The translations under genes were made by a program, and so were the position numbers. The notes beneath the pieces are model-generated. The model had not been told where the DNA came from. It saw only the letters and a list, made by a program, of their open reading frames with translations, and searched no databases. From the NCBI RefSeq assembly GCF_003386285.1, contig NZ_QPNC01000013.1:1-64000 (forward strand): DNA of 64,000 nucleotides, in the 5' to 3' direction. Positions 16,511 to 25,254 of the stretch are shown one piece after another. This DNA is from Nocardiopsis sp. FIRDI 009. GTDB lineage: Bacteria > Actinomycetota > Actinomycetes > Streptosporangiales > Streptosporangiaceae. Positions within the stretch are counted from its first letter, which is position 1. Every line of letters begins with the position of its first letter.

Positions 16511-17812
16511 GTGGGCAAGAAGAACCGCGGACGGCGGCGCGCCTCGGCCCCCCGGACCGACGCCTGGGCCGGTCCCGCGCCCGCGGACTCGGCCGCCGAC
16601 GTGGTGGCGGGGGCCGTGGACGCGCTGGTCCTGGGTGACGACGGCGGGGGTGTGGACCTGGCCGCGGCGCGTCTGGCCGACGTCGAGGATCCGGCGTGGG
16701 CGAAGACGGCCGGGCTGGCGGTGACGGACGCCCTGACGCGGGGGCTGGCCGGGGTGTGGGCCCGTGGCTGGCGGCCCGCCGAGACGGTGCGCCAGGTCGG
16801 GCGGGAGCTCGGCCACGTGGCCGCGGCCCTGTGCGCCGACGCGGTCGCGGCCGAGCACCGCCGCCACCCTCCGGCCGCGGTGGACCCCCGGTGGAGCGCT
16901 CAGGTGCGGGATCTGGGGGCGGCCCCGGAGTGGGGCGAGGGGTACCTCGCGTACGCGGGGGGCGAGCACGGCCTGTTGCGGTTCGAGGTCGTCGAACTGG
17001 CGTTGCGGGTGTTGGCCGCGTTGCGGGTGCTGCCTCCCGTGCAGACGCTGGGACCGCCGCCGGGCGCCTTCCGGTCCGGACGCCGGACCCCGGCGCGGGC
17101 ACCGTCGTCGGTGGACCGCACCCGGTTGGAGAGGGTGCGGGCCCTGCTGGCCAAGGCCGAGTCGACGGAGTTCCCGCACGAGGCGGAGGCGTTGAGCGCC
17201 CGCGCCCAGGAGGTGATGGCCCGGCACAGTATCGACCGGGCGCTGCTGGAGGAGGAGCCCGGGGGGTCGGCCTCCGCGACGGCGGCCCGGCGGCTGCCGG
17301 TGGACGCCCCCTACGACGAGCACAAGGCCGTCCTGCTGCACGAGGTCGCCGAGGCCAACCGCTGCCGGGCGGTCTGGCACCGGGAGCTGGGGCTGTGCAC
17401 GGTGGTGGGGTTCGACGCCGACCTGGACGCGGTCGAGTTGATGTTCACGTCGCTGCTGGTGCAGGCGGAGAGCGCGGTGCGGGCCAGCGGGGCGGCGCGT
17501 GACCGGTCGGGGCGGGCCGCGGACCGGGACTTTCGGGCGTCGTTCGTCTCGGCGTTCGCGGTGCGCGTGGGTGAGCGGCTCGCGGAGTCGGCCCGGTCGG
17601 CCGCGGCGGCCGCCGCGGCCGAGACCGGCGCCGACCTGGTGCCGTTGTTCGCCGCCCGGGAGCGCGAGGTGGCGGCCGCGGTCGAGGAGGCGTTCGGGGA
17701 GCTGACCCACACGCGGGTGCGCGGCCCCCACAGCGAGGAGGGCTGGGTCGAGGGGCGGGCGGCGGCCGACGCCGCGTCCCTGGGCGGGCGCCGCCCGGTC
17801 CGGGGGCGCTGA
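16511..17812 (+). CDS. DUF2786 domain protein
   Basis: A 433-aa, Ala-rich cytoplasmic protein; GTG 16511 follows GGAGGACCACC. Residues about 203-245 (LERVRALLAKAESTEFPHEA...ALSARAQEVMARHSIDRALL) are a clear DUF2786 motif, a small helical domain of unknown role also found in phage and plasmid proteins. The N-terminal 190 residues and the helical C-terminal half (VELMFTSLLVQAESAV) have no name I can give. The upstream palindromic repeat would be in its 5' region. Confidence 0.85.
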   Translation: MGKKNRGRRRASAPRTDAWAGPAPADSAADVVAGAVDALVLGDDGGGVDLAAARLADVEDPAWAKTAGLAVTDALTRGLAGVWARGWRPAETVRQVGRELGHVAAALCADAVAAEHRRHPPAAVDPRWSAQVRDLGAAPEWGEGYLAYAGGEHGLLRFEVVELALRVLAALRVLPPVQTLGPPPGAFRSGRRTPARAPSSVDRTRLERVRALLAKAESTEFPHEAEALSARAQEVMARHSIDRALLEEEPGGSASATAARRLPVDAPYDEHKAVLLHEVAEANRCRAVWHRELGLCTVVGFDADLDAVELMFTSLLVQAESAVRASGAARDRSGRAADRDFRASFVSAFAVRVGERLAESARSAAAAAAAETGADLVPLFAAREREVAAAVEEAFGELTHTRVRGPHSEEGWVEGRAAADAASLGGRRPVRGR

Positions 17813-17963
17813 GGCTCCTGCCGGGGGTCCGGCCGGACGGCGGTGACGGACGCGCTGCCGCGCAACGCTGAGGTTTCCCCCGGGGGCCGGTCTGGCGGGA
17901 CGGGCGCCGTGCGGGCGTCCGCGGCGGTTGACGGCCTCGGGAGCGGAGGGCGGCCGGGCCGGT

Positions 17964-18440
17964 CTAGGAGACCCGGTTGGCGGTGACGACCAGGTCCCAC
18001 CGGTCCTCGGGGTCGTCGCCCTGGGCGTGGATGACGCCGGAGACCGTGTGGTCGAACGTGAAGTGGTCGAACGCGGCGGGCCGGTGCGGGCCCTCGTAGG
18101 CGGCGGCGTGGGCACCCGGTCTGAGGAAGTGGTCGATGAGGTAGGCCATCCACACGTCGGCCTCGTGGAACTTCTCCATCCCGTCCCAGTGGATCCGGGT
18201 GCCGTCCTCGGAGGGGGTCCATCCGCACCACAGGGACGGCTGCCCCTCGGGGGGAGTGCTGTACCGGCGGATGTCGGGGTCCTCGCCCTGTCCCATGAAG
18301 CCGCTGCCCTCGACGTGGTAGGGGCCGCGCTCGCGGTCCATGCGCCGGGTCCGGTTGAACTTCCTGAGGTAGGCGACCTCGTGGGGGTTGAGCGGCGGGG
18401 TGACGGTGACGTGTCCGGTGAACACGGTGCTGTAGCCCAT
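17964..18440 (-). CDS. Conserved hypothetical protein next to RNA-repair genes
   Basis: A 158-aa soluble protein starting at ATG 18440, with GGAGGAGTCC directly before it. Sequence landmarks are MGYSTVFTGHVTVTPPLNPH, EVAYLRKFNRTRRM and SLWCGWTPSEDG. It is rich in Trp, His and acidic residues and has no membrane segment. I do not recognise the family, though similar sequences occur sporadically in actinomycetes and phages. It is divergent from the RNA ligase gene with a 124-bp shared promoter region, so a functional link to RNA repair is possible but only contextual. Confidence 0.7.
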   Translation of the reverse strand: MGYSTVFTGHVTVTPPLNPHEVAYLRKFNRTRRMDRERGPYHVEGSGFMGQGEDPDIRRYSTPPEGQPSLWCGWTPSEDGTRIHWDGMEKFHEADVWMAYLIDHFLRPGAHAAAYEGPHRPAAFDHFTFDHTVSGVIHAQGDDPEDRWDLVVTANRVS

Positions 18441-18564
18441 GGACTCCTCCCTACCAACCGGTGCCGACATCGCCGGCCGGTCCGCAGGGCGCCGAGCCGT
18501 CCCCGGCCTCCGGCGCGGGAAAACCGGTGGCCCGGGGGCACGGCGTCCCGGTACAACGGGGCGC

Positions 18565-19353
18565 ATGCTGCACAAGTATCCGCGGACCCGGCACATCCGG
18601 GGGTCGCGTCTGCAACCGGGTGACGACGACCTGTCGGCCACGCCCTTCCGTGACCTGGCGGGGCGGTACCTGGTCGTCGAGGAGAAGCTCGACGGCGCCA
18701 ACGCGGGGATCGGTTTCGACGCCGGGGGACGACTGCGGTTGCAGAGCCGGGGCCACTTCCTGACCGGCGGACCGCGTGAGCGGCAGTTCGCGCCGTTCAA
18801 GGCCTGGGCGGCGACGGTCGCGCACCGGTTGTGGCCCCGCCTGGGCGACCGGTACGTGCTCTACGGCGAATGGCTGTACGCCAAGCACACCGTGTTCTAC
18901 GACGCGCTGCCGCACTTCTTCTGCGAGTTCGACGTCCTGGACACGCGGGAGGGGGTCTTCCTGTCGACGCCGCGCCGCCGGGAGCTGCTGGCGGGCGCGC
19001 CGGTGGTGTCGGTCCCGGTCCTGTACTCGGGTCCGCTGTCCGAGCTGTCCGAACTGACCCGTCTGGTGGGGCCCTCCACGTGCCGGACCCCGCGGTGGCG
19101 GTCGGCGCTGGCCGCCGCGGCGCGCGCCGCGGGGGCCGACCCCGGGCGCGCCCTGGCCGAGAGCGACGGCTCCGACCTGATGGAGGGGCTCTACGTCAAG
19201 GTCGAGGAGGGGGACCGCACCGTCGACCGGTACAAGTGGGTGCGCTCGGAGTTCGCCACCGCCGTGCTGGACTCGGGGACGCACTGGCTGGACCGTCCGC
19301 TGATCGCCAACCGCCTGGCCGACCCGGAGGTGCTCCATGCGACCGTTCGATGA
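18565..19353 (+). CDS. ATP-dependent RNA ligase
   Basis: A 262-aa nucleotidyltransferase of the RNA_ligase (Rnl2-like) family that joins RNA ends via a Lys-AMP intermediate. Motif I is EEKLDGAN with nucleophile Lys41; an SRG arginine motif follows; motif III is VLYGEWLYAKH; motif IV is DLMEGLYVKVE; motif V is RYKWVR. No extra C-terminal domain is present. ATG 18565 begins the recognisable sequence; the frame is open upstream to 18439 but without family-like sequence. The next gene overlaps it by 17 bp, so the two are translationally coupled with the end-healing enzyme. Confidence 0.88.
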   Translation: MLHKYPRTRHIRGSRLQPGDDDLSATPFRDLAGRYLVVEEKLDGANAGIGFDAGGRLRLQSRGHFLTGGPRERQFAPFKAWAATVAHRLWPRLGDRYVLYGEWLYAKHTVFYDALPHFFCEFDVLDTREGVFLSTPRRRELLAGAPVVSVPVLYSGPLSELSELTRLVGPSTCRTPRWRSALAAAARAAGADPGRALAESDGSDLMEGLYVKVEEGDRTVDRYKWVRSEFATAVLDSGTHWLDRPLIANRLADPEVLHATVR

Positions 19354-20467
19354 GCTGTGCCCGGCGCCCCCGGCCTGGTCGCTGGACTGGGCGGCGGTGC
19401 GGGAGGCTCTGCCGTGGGTGCGGGAGATGGCGGGTGTGGAGCAGGACCCGGTCCACCACGCCGAGGGCGACGTGGAGACGCACACGCGGATGGCGTGCGA
19501 GGCCCTGGCGGAGCTGCCCGAGTGGCGGGCGCGCCCGGCGCCCGAGCGGGTCCGGCTGTTCGCTGCCGTGCTCCTGCACGACGTCGGCAAGGCGGCGCGC
19601 ACCCGGCGGGACGCCGACGGCCGGGTCACCGCCCACGGGCACTCGCGCGCGGGTGAGCTCATCACGCGCCGTCTGCTGTGGGAGGGCGGAGCCACGGTGG
19701 ACTGGCGCGAGCACGTCGCCGGGCTGGTCCGCCACCACCAGGTGCCGTTCTGGGCCCTGGAGCGCCCCGACCTGCGCGCGATCGCCTTCCGGGTGAGCCT
19801 GGTCGCGCGCAACGACGACCTGGCGCTGCTGGCCACCGCCGACATCCTGGGGCGTCGCTGCGGTGACGGCGCCGAGGTGCTGGACAACATCGCCCTGTAC
19901 CGCGAGTACTGCGCCGAGCAGCGGTGCCTGGACCGCCCCCGCGACTTCCCCTCCGACCACGCGCGGTTCTGGTTCTTCCGCAAGCCGGACCGGGATCCGG
20001 ACTACGCGGCCCACGACGACACCCGGTCGACGGTGACGGTCATGTCCGGGCTGCCCGGTGCGGGCAAGGACACGTGGATCGGCGCCCACCGGGCGGGCCT
20101 GCCGGTGGTGGGTCTGGACGCGCTGCGCGCGGAGATGGGCGTACGGCCCACCGACCCGCAGCGGCGGGTGGCCGCCGCCGCGCACGAGCTGGCCCGGGAG
20201 CACCTGCGGGCGGGGCGGTCGCTGGTGTGGAACGCGACCAACCTGTCGCGTGACGTCCGCGACCGGTGCGTCGGCCTGGCCGCCGCGTACCGGGCCAGGG
20301 TCGAGATCGTGTCCCTGGAGGCGCCGCCGGGGGTCCTGCGCGCCCGGTTGGACCGGCGCGCCCGCCCGGTCCCCGCCGCGGTGGTGGAGCGCCTGGTCCG
20401 CCGGTGGGAGTACCCCGACGCCACCGAGGCGCACCGGGTCACGGCGGTCGCCTGGTCACAGCGGTGA
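19337..20467 (+). CDS. HD-Pnk: HD phosphoesterase fused to polynucleotide 5'-kinase
   Basis: A 376-aa bifunctional end-healing enzyme. Residues about 40-200 are an HD metal-dependent phosphohydrolase (HAEGDVETHT, then LLHDVGKA with His81-Asp82, HGHSRAG and VRHHQVPFW). Residues about 232-376 are a P-loop kinase: GLPGAGKDTW, then a lid/Arg region (NATNLSRDVRDR, RLDRRARPVP). This order matches HD-Pnk enzymes, in which the HD part removes 2',3'-cyclic or 3' phosphate and the kinase phosphorylates 5'-OH ends. Its gene overlaps the RNA ligase gene, so together they can heal and seal broken RNA. Confidence 0.87.
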   Translation: MRPFDELCPAPPAWSLDWAAVREALPWVREMAGVEQDPVHHAEGDVETHTRMACEALAELPEWRARPAPERVRLFAAVLLHDVGKAARTRRDADGRVTAHGHSRAGELITRRLLWEGGATVDWREHVAGLVRHHQVPFWALERPDLRAIAFRVSLVARNDDLALLATADILGRRCGDGAEVLDNIALYREYCAEQRCLDRPRDFPSDHARFWFFRKPDRDPDYAAHDDTRSTVTVMSGLPGAGKDTWIGAHRAGLPVVGLDALRAEMGVRPTDPQRRVAAAAHELAREHLRAGRSLVWNATNLSRDVRDRCVGLAAAYRARVEIVSLEAPPGVLRARLDRRARPVPAAVVERLVRRWEYPDATEAHRVTAVAWSQR

Positions 20468-20529
20468 GCGGGCACGGGGGGTGCGGCCGTGACCGGTGGG
20501 GGCCGGGGCGGGCGGCGGCGACCGGGCGG

Positions 20530-20949
20530 TCAGGTCGGCTCCGGGGCGCTTTGGGCCATCAGCCAGCGGCGGACCGCGATCTCCAGCAGGACGTGGGGGC
20601 GGCCGCTGTCCTCGACGACGTCCTCGATGTCCCAGTCGTAACGGTCGCGGAAGGCGGCCACGACGTCGGCGGGGAAGCCGTCGGTGTGCGTCGTGGCGGT
20701 GCCCTCGGCGACGACGGGCGCGTCGCCGTCCTCCAGCGCCAGCGACACCCGGGGGTCGGCGGCGAGGTTGCGCGCCTTGACCGTGCCCGGGCCGGTGCTG
20801 ACCCACCAGCGGTCCCGGACGTGGGCGAACCAGACCGGGGTCAGGTGCGGTGAGCCGTTCGGGCGCGAGGTGCACATCCAGGCGTTGCGGGCCGAGCGCA
20901 GGCGGTCGGTGAGGTGGTCGGGGGCGGGGACGGACGGGTGGGCGGTCAC
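20530..20949 (-). CDS. Split-barrel flavin/F420-type oxidoreductase (PPOX family)
   Basis: A 139-aa pyridoxamine-phosphate-oxidase-fold protein: WMCTSRPNGSPHLTPVWFAH, then WWVSTGPGTVKARNLAADPR with the cofactor-binding TxKxRN pattern, and VSLALEDGD. Members of this length bind FMN or F420 and reduce various substrates, or degrade heme. The specific reaction is unclear. ATG 20949 lies about 34 bp after an overspaced promoter containing a perfect palindrome of MerR/SoxR type, suggesting redox or toxicant-induced expression. Confidence 0.82.
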   Translation of the reverse strand: MTAHPSVPAPDHLTDRLRSARNAWMCTSRPNGSPHLTPVWFAHVRDRWWVSTGPGTVKARNLAADPRVSLALEDGDAPVVAEGTATTHTDGFPADVVAAFRDRYDWDIEDVVEDSGRPHVLLEIAVRRWLMAQSAPEPT

Positions 20950-20982
20950 GGGGCTCCCTCGGTCGTGGTCGGACGGAGGGTA

Positions 20983-21013
20983 AGTCTGTTACCTCAACCG
21001 CGGTTGAGGTCAA
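20983..21013 (-). promoter_or_regulatory. MerR/SoxR-like overspaced promoter with perfect palindrome
   Basis: ACCTCAACCGCGGTTGAGGT (20991-21010) is a perfect 20-bp palindrome. On the minus strand it lies between -35 TTGACC (21008-21013) and -10 CAGACT (20983-20988) with the 19-bp spacer typical of MerR-family targets. The half-sites CCTCAA/TTGAGG with a 6-bp core are those of SoxR boxes. The promoter points to the PPOX gene. The rest of 20950-21283 shows no gene. Confidence 0.7.
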
Positions 21014-21283
21014 TTCCGTTGCGGCGGCCCCGTGGCGGGAGGGCGTACGCCCCGGTCACCGGAGCGCCCACCGGGCCGGGACCCGGCGGTGCCGTTTCGC
21101 CCGATGGCCACGTACGGCCCCCCTTTCCCGCTACGATGAGCGCAGCCCACCCGCACCGTCAGTCACCCACCGAACACGGCGCAGGGGCGGCGGGACCACC
21201 GACGACCCCAGGGGCGCCCGCGCCGACCACCACGGCCGTCCCCACGGGCTCCGACGTCCAGGTTCCCGACGGTTGCGAGAACG

Positions 21284-22741
21284 ATGTCCGACACGTGTGC
21301 GCGCACCGGTGGACGCCCGGCCCCCGCCCCCCGCCCCCGACCGGCGCCGAGCGCGTGGGACGACCACCGCTGGCGGCGCCGCTTCGGTCTGCTGTGGACG
21401 GGCGGGGCGCTGTCCGCCCTGGGTTCGATGACCCTCACCCTGTCCGTCCCGCTGCTCGCCCTGCACCAGAGCGGCTCCCCGGCCCTGGCCGGGTGGATCG
21501 CCGCCGCCGGGATGGTGCCGCGCACCCTGTTGTACGTGCCGGTCGGGGTCGTGGTCGACCGCCACGACCCCCGCTCCGTCATGGTCGCCAGCCAGTGCGC
21601 GCGCCTGGTGTGCGTGGCGCTGCTGGTCGGCCCGGTCCTGGTCCTGGACGCGCCGGTGGCCCTGCTGGCCGCCGCGGCCACCGTCCACGGCGTGTGCGCC
21701 GCCCTGCACGCGACCGCCGCGTCGGCCGCCGTGCCGCTGCTGGTCCCCCGCGACCGGCTGCCGACCGCCGCGGCCCGCAACGAGGCCCGCACCCACGCCA
21801 CCCAGATGACCGGCCGTCCGCTCGGCGGCGCGCTGTTCGGTCTGGGCCACGGGCTGCCCGCCGTGTTCGACGCGGTGGTCTCGGCGGTGGGGCTGTGCCT
21901 GGTGGCGCGCCTGCCCCGGTTGCGCGCCGCCCCCGGGGCGGAGGCCGTCCGGCGGAAGGACGCGGCCGCCCGGGAGGGCACCGCACCGGAGCGTCGGGCG
22001 GGCGCCCTGTGCCGGGAGACGGCGGCGGGCTTCGCCCACCTGCGCCACGACCGGTTCCTTCTGCTGGCCACGGCGGTGTGCGCGGCGACCAACGCCCTGT
22101 TCCAGACGGTGTGGCTGGTCATCGTCGTCCTGGCCACCGACCGGGGGCTCTCCGCCCTCCTGCTCGGGACGGTGCTCGCCGCGACCGGGGCCGGAGGGCT
22201 GCTCGGCTCCCTCACCGCCACGGCCCTCGTCCGGCGTCTGCACCACGCCACCGTGGTCGTCCTGTGCCTGTGGGCGTGGGCCGCGGTCACCGCGCCCCTG
22301 GCCCTGGTCGGGCGGGCGGACACCGGCTGGCTGGTGGCCGCCCTCCCCCTGGCCTGGGGCGGGATCGGGTTCGTCGGCGCGCACATGAACGTCGCCGTGA
22401 CCACCTACCACACCACGCGCGTGCCGTCCGAGCTCCTGGGACGGGTCACCGGCACCGTCCGCCTCGTCACCGGCGCGGCGCTCCCCCTCGGTGTGCTGTG
22501 CGGGGGCCACCTCATGGCGGCGGTGGGCGTGCGCGCCACCGCCGCGGCGGTCACCGCGCCGCTCCTGCTGGGCGCCCTGGTCCTCACCCTGGTCCGGGCC
22601 GTCGGCTGGGGTCGGTGCGCGCCGCGCCCCTCTCCCCCACCGGGAACAGCGACTCCCCCACCCTCCGCAGGGCCGTGTCCAGCGCCTTCTGGATCCGCAG
22701 GGCGTCACCGACCTGACCCGTCCGTGTCTGGACGTGGTTGA
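21284..22741 (+). CDS. MFS transporter (MFS_3, exporter type)
   Basis: A 485-aa major facilitator with about 10-12 membrane helices starting around residue 38. The family loop between TM2 and TM3 is YVPVGVVVDRHDPRSVMVAS, and the domain repeat is recognisable near VRRLHHATVVVL. The type resembles EntS-like and macrolide-type exporters that pump small molecules out. The last about 40 residues (SPPPGTATPPPSAGPC) are Pro-rich and lie in the 158-bp convergent overlap with the next gene. The start ATG 21284 is the first Met but has only a weak ribosome site. Confidence 0.87.
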   Translation: MSDTCARTGGRPAPAPRPRPAPSAWDDHRWRRRFGLLWTGGALSALGSMTLTLSVPLLALHQSGSPALAGWIAAAGMVPRTLLYVPVGVVVDRHDPRSVMVASQCARLVCVALLVGPVLVLDAPVALLAAAATVHGVCAALHATAASAAVPLLVPRDRLPTAAARNEARTHATQMTGRPLGGALFGLGHGLPAVFDAVVSAVGLCLVARLPRLRAAPGAEAVRRKDAAAREGTAPERRAGALCRETAAGFAHLRHDRFLLLATAVCAATNALFQTVWLVIVVLATDRGLSALLLGTVLAATGAGGLLGSLTATALVRRLHHATVVVLCLWAWAAVTAPLALVGRADTGWLVAALPLAWGGIGFVGAHMNVAVTTYHTTRVPSELLGRVTGTVRLVTGAALPLGVLCGGHLMAAVGVRATAAAVTAPLLLGALVLTLVRAVGWGRCAPRPSPPPGTATPPPSAGPCPAPSGSAGRHRPDPSVSGRG

Positions 22742-23165
22742 AGGCCCGGTCGGTGGCCTCGCGCAGCTCGTCGACCGGGCCGCGCCGTCCCTCGGGGAGA
22801 ACGCCCCGCAGGCGCTCGACCGCCACGACCGCGTCCAGGCTGTCGGCGCGGGCCTGCCGCAGCAGGTCGGCCAGCTCCTCGTCACCGGGCCGGGGCGGGC
22901 CCTCGGCGCGGATGTGCGTGACCACCCGGACCGACATGCCGAGGCGGAGCACCGCCCTGCGCGCGTCGTCGAACCGCGACCGCAGCTCCTGGTCGCGGCG
23001 GCGCTCCCGGTCGAACAGGTGTCGTGTCCGCTCCACCTCCAGGGCGTGTTCGGCCCGCCAGCGCTCCGTGCGCGCGGCCCGGTGGGCGGCCAACGCTGTG
23101 GCGCCGAGTGTGCTCAGGGCCGTGACGGCTCCGGTGATGAGCGCGACCAGCACGGTGGAGTCCAT
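22584..23165 (-). CDS. Membrane-anchored coiled-coil protein, STAND partner
   Basis: A 193-aa protein: one N-terminal transmembrane helix (VLVALITGAVTALSTLGATALAA, about residues 4-27), then a long charged helical region (ERTRHLFDRERRRDQELRSR) likely to be coiled coil, and a second helical part. It starts 9 bp after the STAND NTPase stop, so the two form an operon. The 3' end overlaps the convergent MFS gene. I recognise no family; a membrane-tethered partner of the NTPase is inferred from context. Confidence 0.72.
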   Translation of the reverse strand: MDSTVLVALITGAVTALSTLGATALAAHRAARTERWRAEHALEVERTRHLFDRERRRDQELRSRFDDARRAVLRLGMSVRVVTHIRAEGPPRPGDEELADLLRQARADSLDAVVAVERLRGVLPEGRRGPVDELREATDRAFNHVQTRTGQVGDALRIQKALDTALRRVGESLFPVGERGAARTDPSRRPGPG

Positions 23166-23174
23166 CGGGTCGGG

Positions 23175-24878
23175 TCACCAGCTCCCGCGTGGGGTCAGCC
23201 CCCGGGCGGACGTCAGCTCGGCGCGGATCCGGTTCCGGGTGCGTCGGGCCTCGCTGGCCGACCGGTCGCCGACGAGGACGGCGTCCAGGAGGTCGAGGGC
23301 GGACTGGCTCTGCCCGACGCGCCACAGGGCCTGGCCGATGCCGGTGCGCAGGCTCGGGTCCCCGTGCGCGCGTCCTGCGGCGGCGCGCAGGCCGTCGAGC
23401 GCCGCGGCGCGCTGCCCCGCCTGGAGCCGGCTGCTCGACTGGGCCACGAGCAGCCGGGCCACGCCGGCGCCGTCCCCGACCGCCTCCAGCAGTTCGGCCG
23501 CCTCGGCGTAGTAGGCGGCGGCGACGGCTGGGTCCCCGCGTTCGAAGGCGAGGTCGCCCAGGAGCGAGGTGAGCAGGACGCGCTCGCGGGGGCGGGGCGG
23601 CGGGGTGGACCGCAGCGCCCGCCGGGCGTGCTCCCCCGCCAGATCGGGCTCACCCCGGGTGTGGGCCCGACGGGCGACGACGACGCGGTGGGCCGTCGTC
23701 CACGGCTCGGGGTGCTCGGTTGGGGGGCGGGCGGCCAGGTCGGCGAGGGGTCGGGCCAGACGCGGGTGGCGCAGGCGGTAGGCGGTCCCGTCGGTGTCGG
23801 GGGTGACCAGGTGGCGGTCCTGGAGGGTGTGGACCAGGCCCCGGGTGAGGTCGGGGTCGTGGGCGCCCTCCGCTCCGGGGGCCGGGGCGCCCGGCCCGCC
23901 CGGGGTCGCGGCGCGGCGCAGCCAGGCGTGGGGCAGGTCGCGGGGGACGAGGTGCTCGGCGGCGACCTCCTCCAGTACGAGGCTGAGGTGGACGGTGAGG
24001 GCGCGGTCGACGTCGTCCGCGGCGAAGGCGTCCGATCCCTCGGCGTACAGGAGCGCGCCGACGGTCTGGAGCAGGACGGGGTCGACGGTGTCGGTGAGGG
24101 CCGCGGTGGCGGCGCCGGAGGCGGACGTCCCTGGGACGGTCCGCACCTCCTCGACCAGACGCCCGGCGACGGTCAGGGGGTGCCGGACGCCGGCCGTGTC
24201 CAGGGCGCGGGCGGTGGCGCTGACCGCGGTGTCGGGGTCCAGCGGGCCGACGCGCACCTCGGTGTGGTCGGCCCCGTGCGCGGCGATCATCCGGCGCAGG
24301 TCGGCCAGGTGCTCGGTGCGCACGGTGAGCAGGAGGTGCAGCCCGGGGTGGTCGTGCAGCGCGACGAGGAGTTCGTCGACGAGCGCGGCGCGGTGCGGTC
24401 CGGGGTCGTCCGGGGTGCGCAGCAGGAGTTCGGCCTGGTCGAGGGCGGCGAAGAGGGGCAGCGGGCGGCCGTAGCGGTCGACGCGCTCGTGGTCGCGCAG
24501 GAAGTCGGTGGTGGAGGTGCCCGGCCCGTGGGTGGGGAACCCGCCCGGGTTCCAGGAGGCGAGCAGGGCGCGGGTGAAGGGGTTCTGCTCGGGGAGGACG
24601 GCGCTGGGGAAGGCCGGGTCGAGGAGCAGGTGACCCACCGGCAGGACCCGGGCGCCCCGGTCGGTGAGGGCGGGGACGGCCCCCGCGCGCAGGAGGGAGG
24701 TCTTTCCGGCCCCGGCGTCCCCGTGCAGAACGGTCAGCCGCGCCGTGGTCCACGCCTGGACGAGGGCGTCCACCGTCTCCGCCCGGCCGTGGAACAGGCG
24801 ACGGTCGCGGGCGCCGAAGGGCCGCGCGCCGACGAACGGCCCCGTGTGAGGCGTCCGAGGGGCGGAGTTTCGTGCCAT
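23175..24878 (-). CDS. STAND-class NTPase (nSTAND1-like) with helical repeats
   Basis: A 567-aa signal-transduction ATPase. From ATG 24878, residues 14-45 carry the entry motif GPFVGARPFGARDRRLFHGR. Walker A is GDAGAGKTS (53-61), Walker B-like LFAALDQAELLL, and sensor-like LLLTVRTEHLADLR. A winged-helix region follows (AFAADDVDRALTVHLSLVLE), then TPR-like repeats from about residue 430 (AYYAEAAELLEAVGDGAGVA). STAND proteins sense an elicitor and oligomerise; many act in bacterial conflict. No effector domain is visible, so the effector may be supplied by a partner. The frame is open upstream to 24977; the ATG with upstream GGAG is preferred. Confidence 0.82.
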   Translation of the reverse strand: MARNSAPRTPHTGPFVGARPFGARDRRLFHGRAETVDALVQAWTTARLTVLHGDAGAGKTSLLRAGAVPALTDRGARVLPVGHLLLDPAFPSAVLPEQNPFTRALLASWNPGGFPTHGPGTSTTDFLRDHERVDRYGRPLPLFAALDQAELLLRTPDDPGPHRAALVDELLVALHDHPGLHLLLTVRTEHLADLRRMIAAHGADHTEVRVGPLDPDTAVSATARALDTAGVRHPLTVAGRLVEEVRTVPGTSASGAATAALTDTVDPVLLQTVGALLYAEGSDAFAADDVDRALTVHLSLVLEEVAAEHLVPRDLPHAWLRRAATPGGPGAPAPGAEGAHDPDLTRGLVHTLQDRHLVTPDTDGTAYRLRHPRLARPLADLAARPPTEHPEPWTTAHRVVVARRAHTRGEPDLAGEHARRALRSTPPPRPRERVLLTSLLGDLAFERGDPAVAAAYYAEAAELLEAVGDGAGVARLLVAQSSSRLQAGQRAAALDGLRAAAGRAHGDPSLRTGIGQALWRVGQSQSALDLLDAVLVGDRSASEARRTRNRIRAELTSARGLTPRGSW

Positions 24879-25254
24879 GAAATCAGCTCCGAGCCGTGGA
24901 GAGCGGTTCCGCGGCGCCGCGGGTCGGCGGCGTTCCCGGTTCGGTGAACGGGTTCCGCTTTCATCCGTGGACGTCATTGTCCGTCGCTTTTTTCAGATTC
25001 GCGGCCCCCGCGACGACACGTGTGGGAAATGGTCGCGAAGGGACCCCTGTGCCGGAGGTGGGGCGGTCGCCCGAGGGGGTCGCCGTTCGGGTGCGCGAAC
25101 GGAGCGGACACCGCGTCGCGGGCGTCCTTCGGGGGCGGCCCTCCGGCTGCGCGGCGGCCCCTGGGCGGTGGAGGGCGGCGGGCGGGACCAGGGGCGGGGA
25201 AAGCCCGGGACGGGCCCGGTCCGAGGCGGGGCGCAGGGCCACGGCGGAGGCGTT
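24879..25254. other. Intergenic region without evident gene
   Basis: A 376-bp gap between the STAND gene (start) and fxsA (end). It contains an AT-richer patch around 24960-25020 (cgcttttttcagattcg) that probably carries the STAND promoter. The rest is very G-rich and has no convincing coding frame or hairpin terminator. Confidence 0.5.

Noticed and set aside
14258-18556. Very long minus-strand open frame across the P450, repeat and DUF2786 regions
   Set aside because: It is antisense to clearly coding genes, Arg/Pro/Gly-rich without any family, and crosses a palindromic repeat; a GC-rich shadow.
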